5,737 nucleotides of DNA. Origin: Opitutales bacterium. Lineage in GTDB: Bacteria; Verrucomicrobiota; Verrucomicrobiia; Opitutales; JAFGAQ01. A program made the translations under genes and the position numbers. The notes beneath the pieces are model-generated. The model saw nothing but the letters and a program-made list of their open reading frames with translations. It did no database searches and had not been told where the DNA came from. Shown one piece after another: positions 1-5,737 of this stretch. The stretch lies in NCBI GenBank assembly GCA_028704125.1, contig JAQVLM010000230.1, positions 1-5,737 of the forward strand. The letters are read 5' to 3'. Every line of letters starts with the position of its first letter. Within the stretch, counting starts at the first letter, position 1.

Positions 1-250
1 GGACCCCCGACCTTGGACCTTAGACCTTGGACCTTAGACCTTGGACCTTAGACCTTGGACCTTAGACCTTGGACCTTAGACCTTGGACCTTAGACCTTGG
101 ACCTTAGACCTTGGACCTTAGACCTTGGACCTTGGACCTTGGACCTTAGACCTTGGACCTTGGACCTTGGACCTTGGACCTTGGACCTTAGACCTTGGAC
201 CTTAGACCTTGGACCTTGGACCTTAGACCTTAGACCTTGGACCTTGGACC
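1..250. repeat. Heptanucleotide tandem-repeat array (TTGGACC / TTAGACC), 34 perfect units
   Basis: From 13 to 250 the sequence is exactly 34 contiguous 7-bp units with no indels. There are 21 TTGGACC units (G) and 13 TTAGACC units (A), which differ only at the third base. The first 16 units (13-124) alternate G-A perfectly, so this half is also eight copies of a 14-bp repeat. The remaining 18 units (125-250) are irregular: GGGAGGGGGAGAGGAAGG. Positions 6-12 (CCCGACC) are a degenerate unit and 1-5 (GGACC) a partial one, so the array probably continues left of the window. It starts 13 bases beyond the stop codon of the SNF2 gene. Open reading frames through it encode only a low-complexity Leu-Asp-Leu-Gly/Arg-Pro-Trp-Thr repeat (21-bp coding period) and are not credible genes. 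Function is unknown; similar intergenic heptamer arrays are known in some bacterial groups such as filamentous cyanobacteria. Confidence 0.98.
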
Positions 251-263
251 TTTTCATAATCTT

Positions 264-3053
264 TCAGAGCGAGTCCGGCAGGAGTACATAGACGCCCATC
301 AGGTCGATGGGGAGGCAGGGGGAGACTTCGTAGGTGCCGACGTCCTTTGCTGCTTCGCGGACACGCTGGTGGTCGGCGAGGAGTTGGTCAGCGCGTTGGC
401 GGGCGAGTGCTTCAAAGCGGGAGCGTTGGGATGTGAAGCGCTCGAGGGCTTGGGTGAGCTCGCTGAGGGAGGTGCCGGGTGCGGGGTTGCCGCTGGGGTG
501 GATGTCGAGGAGGGCTTTGACTGGTTCTCCTTCGATCCATTGTGGATCACGCCGACCCTGGAGTGCGATGGCAAGGGTCTCTTCGGCCATGAGGGTCCGG
601 GGGAGGCGGCGGCGGGTGTAGCGGAGCTGGTGGCGCAGGCGCAGCAGGTAGATACTGGTGGCGACCTCCACATCGGCAGTGATGGTAACGGCGCAACGGG
701 CGGCGAGTGCGTGGTCCTCCTGTAGGGCGCCTTCCAGCAAGTAGTCGGCGAGGGTGGCAACGAGGGGATGGGTGCGGTGAATCAGGGTGGCTCCCGGCTC
801 GGGGCGGCACTGGAAGTCGAGAATGAGTGGCTTGTCGATCCCTTCTTCGGCGAGGCGATCCTTCACTGAGGGCGGGAGTGACTGTATCTGCAGCCGCCAT
901 GACTTGCCGTGGGGTTCGAGGGGTGCGTTGAGGCGGATGAGGGCTGTTTTGACAAAACGGTGGATGGAGGCTTCGTCGCCGATCGCATCGAGTTGGCGGC
1001 GCCATTCGGGGAGGACCTCTTCGGGTTTGAGTTTGCGCTGGGCGAAGATGGTGCGGTTGGCGCGGGCTTTTTCCATGGCGTTTTCCCACTCGGACTCAAT
1101 GGGCTTGAGCTCGGGTTCGAGCCCTTCGAACAGCTCCATCTGGCGGGCATTCGGGCTGCGTTTGCGCTTGAGAAGCGCGGCTTTGATGAGGGCGTTGTTG
1201 AGGCGCTGTTCATCCGCTGGCATGGGAACGAGCACACCCAGTTCGGCCTTGATGGCCTCAGCCTTCCGGAGAATGACATTGAGGATGAAGCCGTCCACCG
1301 GGTTATCCTGACCCCAGAGGAGGGTGCAGCGGACTTCGGGGTGGCCTTGGCCGAAGCGGTCGACACGGCCCTCGCGTTGTTCGTGGCGGGTGGGATTCCA
1401 TGCGAGGTCGTAGTGGACCACCGCATTGAAGTCCTTCTGAAGGTTGATGCCCTCGGATAGGCAGTCGGTGGCGACGAGAATGGGCTGGGGCGCAGTGCCG
1501 AGATCCTGCACCCGTTGCTCGCGTTCCTCAGGCGTGAATTCGCCGGTGATGGCATCGACCGTCGCTTTTTTGAAATGGGTGCGCAGGTGGGCCGCAACGT
1601 AGTGGGCCGTGGCAATGTACCGGCAGAATACCACCGGGCGGAATCCGTCGCGCAGCAGTTCTTCGAGGTGGTGCATGAGTGCGGCGAGTTTAGGATCGCC
1701 CGAGCGCCCGCTCAGGGATTCGGCTTGGGCGATGAGGGCCTGAAGCTCACTGGCATGGTCGCAGGCGGCGGCGGGCTCAAGGTCGTTGAGGGAAAGGTCA
1801 TCGGCTTCGCCATCCTGAATGCGGCTGTCGTCGGTGAGGTTGCGCAGCTCTTCCTCGGTGCCCTCGAGGCGGGTGTTGAGCGCTTTCACCGCGGCAGCGG
1901 GAGAAGAGGCGACGCAGCGCAACAGAGCGAGGGTGGCATACCAGATGACGTGGCGGGCGGAGCTGCTTTCGCGGTCGATCCGCTCGGCGAGCCGCAGACA
2001 GTAATCCTGGACGAGGTCGAAGAAAGCGCCCCAGTCGCCCGAGAGCTCGTAGGTGATCTCCTTCGTGAAGCGTGCGGGAAAGACGGAGGTATCCTGCCAC
2101 TCTTCGATGTCCTTGCGCCGGCGTTGCACAAAGTGGCGAGCGAGCCGCTCGCGCAGGCGTCGGCGTTCTTCCTCGGAGACTTCGTGAATGTGCTGGAAAT
2201 CGGGATGGAGGATCGAAAGGAGGTTATAAAAGGCGAGCTCGTCTCCGGAGTGCGGGGTCGCGGTCAGGAGGATGAGGTGACGGTCATCTTTTTCGGAGAG
2301 GCGTTTGAGTAACTCGAAGCGGAGTTGTTTGCCCTGCCTGCCGGTGGAGCAGGTGTGGGCCTCATCGACCACAATGCAATCGGGAGCGATGGACAGGAAG
2401 TGGGAGCGGTGGCGGTCGCTTTTGATGTAGTCGAGGCTCACGACCAGGAAGGGATAGTGGTCGATGAGCGATTTGCCACTGGGGAGGTGTCGCTCGAGGG
2501 AAGTGGCAGTGGATGGAGTAAGCGCGCTGGCTTTGATATTGAAGTGCCGTTCGAGCTCGCTTTGCCATTGATCCACAAGGTGGGGCGGGCAGAGCACGGC
2601 GCATTGGTGGATCTCCCCACGGTCGAACAGCTCCCGCACGATGAGTCCGGCTTCGATGGTTTTGCCGATGCCGACATCATCTGCGATGAGCAGGCGGACG
2701 ACTTGTTGGCGCAGCGCCATGAGCAAGGGCACCAACTGATAGGCGCGGGGCTCAACCGCGATATTGGCAAAGCCGCGGAAGGGTCCGGCACCCGCGCGGA
2801 ATTTGAGCTGGAGGGCATCACGCAGGAGCTGGGCACTGATGTGGTTGCCCCGCTTTTCAGGATCGGGCGGAGGGAAGGTGGCCGAAGTCGGGGCTTCGAA
2901 CTCGAGCTCCGGTAACAAGGTCGTGACTTCATCCTCTGTGCCGCCCAGTGGTCGAAGCAGGAGGGTGTCCATCGTGGATCCGGGTTGGACGACCCATTCG
3001 CGGTTGCGGGCGCGGACGAGGTTTCCGGGGTGGTAGGTGTCGAGTGTGGGCAT
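264..3053 (-). CDS. SNF2/RapA-type superfamily 2 helicase-like ATPase, DrmD-like (anti-phage defence)
   Basis: A complete 929-residue double-stranded DNA translocase of the SNF2/RapA branch. Residues 1-55 form a small basic beta-rich N-terminal segment, as in RapA-like proteins. The first RecA lobe shows a Q motif (AYQL, 104-107), Walker A (DDVGIGKT, 125-132), motif Ia (CPPHLVDQW, 155-163), the Walker B box VVDEAH (228-233) and motif III (LLTATPHSGD, 262-271). An acidic linker (about 397-428) precedes the second lobe, which has motif V (ATDCLSEGINLQ, 528-539) and motif VI (HEQREGRVDRFGQ, 557-569). All ATPase residues are present, so it should be active. Residues 640-929 are an unassigned helical C-terminal region; 861-905 looks like a coiled coil. 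The EGRVDRFGQ signature and length fit DrmD, the SNF2-like protein of class 1 DISARM, but many uncharacterised defence SNF2 proteins share it. The ATG at 3053 lies three bases after the upstream gene's stop and has no clear Shine-Dalgarno sequence, pointing to translational coupling. Family call is firm; the defence role is inferred from context. Confidence 0.93.
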   Translation of the reverse strand: MPTLDTYHPGNLVRARNREWVVQPGSTMDTLLLRPLGGTEDEVTTLLPELEFEAPTSATFPPPDPEKRGNHISAQLLRDALQLKFRAGAGPFRGFANIAVEPRAYQLVPLLMALRQQVVRLLIADDVGIGKTIEAGLIVRELFDRGEIHQCAVLCPPHLVDQWQSELERHFNIKASALTPSTATSLERHLPSGKSLIDHYPFLVVSLDYIKSDRHRSHFLSIAPDCIVVDEAHTCSTGRQGKQLRFELLKRLSEKDDRHLILLTATPHSGDELAFYNLLSILHPDFQHIHEVSEEERRRLRERLARHFVQRRRKDIEEWQDTSVFPARFTKEITYELSGDWGAFFDLVQDYCLRLAERIDRESSSARHVIWYATLALLRCVASSPAAAVKALNTRLEGTEEELRNLTDDSRIQDGEADDLSLNDLEPAAACDHASELQALIAQAESLSGRSGDPKLAALMHHLEELLRDGFRPVVFCRYIATAHYVAAHLRTHFKKATVDAITGEFTPEEREQRVQDLGTAPQPILVATDCLSEGINLQKDFNAVVHYDLAWNPTRHEQREGRVDRFGQGHPEVRCTLLWGQDNPVDGFILNVILRKAEAIKAELGVLVPMPADEQRLNNALIKAALLKRKRSPNARQMELFEGLEPELKPIESEWENAMEKARANRTIFAQRKLKPEEVLPEWRRQLDAIGDEASIHRFVKTALIRLNAPLEPHGKSWRLQIQSLPPSVKDRLAEEGIDKPLILDFQCRPEPGATLIHRTHPLVATLADYLLEGALQEDHALAARCAVTITADVEVATSIYLLRLRHQLRYTRRRLPRTLMAEETLAIALQGRRDPQWIEGEPVKALLDIHPSGNPAPGTSLSELTQALERFTSQRSRFEALARQRADQLLADHQRVREAAKDVGTYEVSPCLPIDLMGVYVLLPDSL

Positions 3054-3059
3054 GGATCA
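3051..3059 (-). promoter_or_regulatory. Stop-start junction for translational coupling (TGA-TCC-ATG)
   Basis: On the minus strand the DUF1998 helicase ends in TGA (3059-3057), followed by TCC and then the ATG of the SNF2 gene (3053-3051). The ~25 bases upstream of this ATG contain no good AGGAGG-like sequence, and no promoter could fit unless it lies inside the upstream gene. Ribosomes finishing the first gene probably reinitiate here, tying the amounts of the two proteins together. The geometry is seen directly; the coupling is inferred. Confidence 0.7.
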
Positions 3060-5737
3060 GGCGGGAAGGGTTCCAAAGAGCTCGGGTGCGGAGCGAATGG
3101 CAGTCTCCCACTCTTTTTCGGACGTGCCGATCACCAGGAAGGTGTAGGCACGGTCGAGCAGGTAGTCTTGTAGCTCCGGAGATGGCTGATGGGAGAAAAC
3201 GAGGGTTCGGCTGGAGCGGTAGAGCGCATCGGCGGTCCATTGTCCGTTGTTGAGCGGGACGGACAGCTGATCGGGACTCTTGAGGTGAAGTCGGGTGAGG
3301 TAGTCCGCGAAAGCCAAGCCGGATGAGTCTGGTAAGGAAGCTCCGGTTTGAGAAGGCGATGCGGAGCCTTTGCGGACGACTGAAGCATGGGCCGCTTGCT
3401 GGAGGATATCGAGGGCGGATGCGTTTCTGCGGTTGATCAGCTCGTGATCGGGCTGGTTGAAGTAGGACAGGAGGCATTGGTAGCATCCGGCCTCGCAGAT
3501 GGCCTGCCCCGACTGTCGTTCTTCTGCCGACGCCAGATCGAGATCAAGGAAGCTGCCTTCGGGAGGGATTTGATAGTGCATGATGCGCAGGGCCTCGCGG
3601 GCGACCGTGGCGAAGGACTCCGGGGACTGCACCAGCCGGCTCAGCACCCCGGCCCCACCTTCGGAAGCTTCGTAGAAGAGCAGTGACTTGCGGTTTTCGC
3701 GGTTTGGGAGGGGCTCCACTATCATTTCGGAATCTTCGATCTGGAAAGTGCGGCTGATGCTGCGCAGGAGAGCGGACTGCAAAGTGGCCATGGCCTCGTT
3801 GGAGAGTGTGAATTCCGAGGAGGGCGTGAAGATGAGGATGTTGCGGTAGTCTTCGACGTAGGGGACGACCCGCTGAGGACTGACTTTGCTGGTGGGTAGA
3901 TCCGGGTTTTTCTCTCCGTCTTGCTCGTCGGAGTTTTCCTCCTTACTCCATGTCCCGCTGATTGGATCAATAAAAAAGCCGAGGTGACTGTTTTTCTTCC
4001 GGCGTCGCCATCCCTTGTTGATGCGCCAGATGCGAGCGGATGGCGAATAAGTGAGGCGGGCGATGGGAGTGCCTTCGCGTTGCAGCGAGGCCTCATGGTA
4101 TTCCTGTTGGCCATTGATCCCTGGCATGAAACGATAGGTGGTCTGAAGGTCGAATCCCTGACGTTGGCGTTCCTCTTCGTTAACGGATATTCTTTGCTCG
4201 GGGCGGGTCTCAACAGTCTCCACCCGATAAAGGTAGTTGACGCGACCTTCTTCCTCCAGGGGAGCACCGCAATGCTCGCAGATGTCAGCCAAGGGCTCCG
4301 GGGCGGCGGGATTATCACCGAGATGCCCGTAGCCGCAGGATGAGCAAATGCGCGCGGTAATGGTGGGCAGGGATGCTTCCGCGGCGACTTGATCCGCCGA
4401 GGATACGTTGAGTTTGACTTTGAACACGCGGAACATGCGTCCCTGGTGGTAGATCAGGCTGCGCGGGCCAAATTCGGAAAGAGCCAGGAATCGCGGGCGG
4501 CTGACCATTGTGCCGTCGCGTTTATCGCGGCTGCCTTTTCCTCCGGAGGAGGGAATCCATGCCATAAGTGGAAGGCGTGGAAAGTTGTAGCCGGGAAGGA
4601 ACCCTTGGCTGGCAAGGTAACGGTAAAGGTAGAAGTCGTTGTTGTGGTTGCTCCCTTCCTTTAGCAGCAGGTTGTACTGGTTGGTCGCGTCTTGATAACG
4701 GCGTCTGGCGTTATCCCGATCCTGATTTGAGGTGGCGGGGCTGATGTTGATGCGGTTGGCCTCTTCGATCTGCTTGCGGACGGCGTCGAAGAGCTTGCGC
4801 CAGCGTTCAAACGCATCGGAAAAACGGGAGAAGCAGCGGGACAGTGTATCCCGTGTAAAATGGGCGTCATACCATGGAGCGGAGTCGGGCAGGAGCACAG
4901 ATTTGACCCTGGCCAAGACCCGTTCAGCCTGTGAAAGGGTGGTTTCTACGATCTCGGGTCGGTTCATGATGTCCGCGAACTCGTTTCGGACGGGTTTGAA
5001 ACTGGATGAGGTGTCGAGCACGGAGGCGATCCCCGAGGGGAGCTCGCAGCGGGTGTTGGCGAGCCAGAGGGCGTTGAGGTGACTCTCGATCAACTCGCGA
5101 TTGGCGAGGTCAAGGGTGGGCGCTTTGACCACTCCGTGCACCATGTTTTCGGCATTGTGGAAGAACCACTGGTCGTGCGGGCTCATCGAGGCGCAATAGG
5201 TGATGACCAAAGCCGCTTGGCCGGACCGGCCGGCACGCCCGCTGCGTTGGGCGTAGTTGGCTGGTGTGGGGGGTACGTTGCGCATGAACACGGTGTTGAG
5301 AGATGCGATGTCGACGCCCAGCTCCATGGTCGGCGAGCAAAACATAACCGGAAGGCGACGCAGCGGAGTGAGGTGCGACGGATCTTCAAGCCACTCGCGC
5401 TGGTCGCGTTCGCTGTAACGGAAACGTGATTCGAGCAGTTTGCGGGTGTCCGAATCCACTTGGGCGGTGTGTTCGTGGGCTTCGAAGTCGAAACATGGGC
5501 TGGTGCCATCCAGAAAGGATTGGGCCGTTGCAAGATAAAGATCGCGGAAGAAAGCATTGTATTGGCTTTCGTCCTGCATGGCCTTGTCTTCGGTGAGGCG
5601 CCATTCCATGCAGCTGGATTTCAGGATCCAACCGATGGAGTTGTCCCGATCCACGTTTCGGGACTCAACGAAACCGTAACGTTCTGCGGCACGCAGAAAG
5701 GATTCGAGGAGCTCCACCAGAACTTCGGATTTGATGG
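3057..5737 (-). CDS. YprA/Druantia-E-type helicase with DUF1998 domain, 5'-truncated by window edge
   Basis: The C-terminal ~892 residues of a larger superfamily 2 helicase. The frame stays open to the right edge; the GTG at 5717 is an internal valine codon, not a start. Counting from that codon, residues 1-200 are the second RecA lobe with motif V (MFCSPTMELGVDIASL, 125-140) and motif VI (YAQRSGRAGRSGQ, 155-167). Walker A and DEAD/DEAH boxes must lie in the missing part. A helical segment (about 210-370) follows. A zinc ribbon has CxxC pairs at C458/C461 and C480/C483. An acidic, probably disordered stretch lies at about 590-612. The DUF1998/MZB domain has YEASEGGAGVL (682-692) and CEAGCYQCLLSYFNQPDHEL (741-760), with cysteines 741, 745 and 748. 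The tail (about 798-886) resembles a decayed nuclease domain. YprA-family proteins unwind or translocate DNA, and the family is central to Druantia, DISARM and Dpd defence. PPTPANYAQRSGRAGR favours a Druantia-E-like clade over DrmA. It is the upstream partner of the SNF2 gene. Confidence 0.92.
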   Translation of the reverse strand, partial: IKSEVLVELLESFLRAAERYGFVESRNVDRDNSIGWILKSSCMEWRLTEDKAMQDESQYNAFFRDLYLATAQSFLDGTSPCFDFEAHEHTAQVDSDTRKLLESRFRYSERDQREWLEDPSHLTPLRRLPVMFCSPTMELGVDIASLNTVFMRNVPPTPANYAQRSGRAGRSGQAALVITYCASMSPHDQWFFHNAENMVHGVVKAPTLDLANRELIESHLNALWLANTRCELPSGIASVLDTSSSFKPVRNEFADIMNRPEIVETTLSQAERVLARVKSVLLPDSAPWYDAHFTRDTLSRCFSRFSDAFERWRKLFDAVRKQIEEANRINISPATSNQDRDNARRRYQDATNQYNLLLKEGSNHNNDFYLYRYLASQGFLPGYNFPRLPLMAWIPSSGGKGSRDKRDGTMVSRPRFLALSEFGPRSLIYHQGRMFRVFKVKLNVSSADQVAAEASLPTITARICSSCGYGHLGDNPAAPEPLADICEHCGAPLEEEGRVNYLYRVETVETRPEQRISVNEEERQRQGFDLQTTYRFMPGINGQQEYHEASLQREGTPIARLTYSPSARIWRINKGWRRRKKNSHLGFFIDPISGTWSKEENSDEQDGEKNPDLPTSKVSPQRVVPYVEDYRNILIFTPSSEFTLSNEAMATLQSALLRSISRTFQIEDSEMIVEPLPNRENRKSLLFYEASEGGAGVLSRLVQSPESFATVAREALRIMHYQIPPEGSFLDLDLASAEERQSGQAICEAGCYQCLLSYFNQPDHELINRRNASALDILQQAAHASVVRKGSASPSQTGASLPDSSGLAFADYLTRLHLKSPDQLSVPLNNGQWTADALYRSSRTLVFSHQPSPELQDYLLDRAYTFLVIGTSEKEWETAIRSAPELFGTLPA
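3072..3326 (-). other. C-terminal Vsr/PD-(D/E)xK-like domain of the DUF1998 helicase, probably catalytically dead
   Basis: This part of the helicase gene encodes about residues 798-882 (counted from the codon at 5717). Many DUF1998 helicases end in a small Vsr/MTES_1575-like nuclease fold, recalled with the pattern PDF...(V)(D/E)G...D...L...GY.VI......W......P.VFG. The order here is the same: TADALYRSSRTLVFSHQPSP, then a helix, YTFLVIG, KEWETAI, and APELFG. The acidic residue expected after the second strand is replaced (VFSH instead of a VDG-like motif), and only D830 of the first motif remains. The fold is inferred from pattern memory; the loss of key acidic residues is visible if the alignment is right. 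It may keep a structural or DNA-binding role. Confidence 0.45.

Noticed and set aside
1..250. CRISPR array
   Set aside because: Units are contiguous 7-mers with no spacers; no cas genes nearby.
251..263. Intrinsic terminator after the SNF2 gene
   Set aside because: No inverted repeat followed by a T-run in the transcribed direction.
97..291. Plus-strand 64-residue open frame of Leu-Asp-Leu-Gly/Arg-Pro-Trp-Thr repeats
   Set aside because: It is only the translation of the 7-bp tandem repeat and has no ribosome site or non-repeat domain.
237..725. Plus-strand 162-residue open frame
   Set aside because: Starts in the repeat and runs antisense to the end of the SNF2 gene; no motifs, Gly/Ala/Val/Glu-rich composition typical of a codon-bias shadow.
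1515..2312. Plus-strand 265-residue open frame, longest antisense candidate
   Set aside because: Fully antisense to conserved helicase motifs of the SNF2 gene, with low-information composition and no recognisable family.
3057..5717. A complete gene starting at the GTG at 5717
   Set aside because: The frame continues open to the window edge, and the protein lacks the first RecA lobe with Walker A and Walker B, so this is a truncated view of a longer gene.
3057..5737. Labelling the locus canonical class 1 DISARM
   Set aside because: Motif VI and the fused DUF1998 domain do not match separate DrmA and DrmB proteins; no methyltransferase or DrmC is visible.

Overview
The window holds the 3' part of a minus-strand operon of two large helicase genes that ends against a heptanucleotide tandem-repeat array. 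Nothing on the plus strand looks like a real gene. The DNA is moderately GC-rich, with the typical high-GC side effect of long antisense open frames. The organism cannot be named from sequence alone. The TTGGACC/TTAGACC repeat and general protein style suggest an environmental Gram-negative bacterium, possibly Verrucomicrobia or a relative; this is a weak guess from memory.

Layout, left to right: (1) positions 1-250 are a 7-bp tandem repeat, with 34 perfect units of two kinds differing by one G/A transition, and degenerate units at the left edge; (2) 264-3053, minus, is a complete 929-residue SNF2/RapA-type superfamily 2 ATPase resembling DrmD, the SNF2-like helicase of DISARM phage defence; (3) 3057-5737, minus, is the C-terminal part (about 892 residues visible, cut by the right edge) of a YprA/Druantia-E-type helicase. 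The visible part carries the second RecA lobe, a four-cysteine zinc ribbon, a DUF1998 (MZB-type) cysteine cluster, and a C-terminal tail that looks like a decayed Vsr/PD-(D/E)xK nuclease domain. Only three bases separate its stop from the SNF2 start, so the two genes are almost certainly co-transcribed and translationally coupled.

Taken together: a helicase fused to DUF1998, coupled to a DrmD-like SNF2 translocase, is the hallmark of the DISARM / Druantia / Dpd family of multi-gene anti-phage systems. The combination is not canonical DISARM, because the motifs of the helicase are Druantia-E-like rather than DrmA-like and DUF1998 is fused rather than a separate DrmB. It also differs from canonical Druantia, which I do not recall having an SNF2 partner. 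It best fits the intermediate class recently proposed under the name ARMADA (recalled, not checked). The upstream genes that would settle this lie beyond the right edge.
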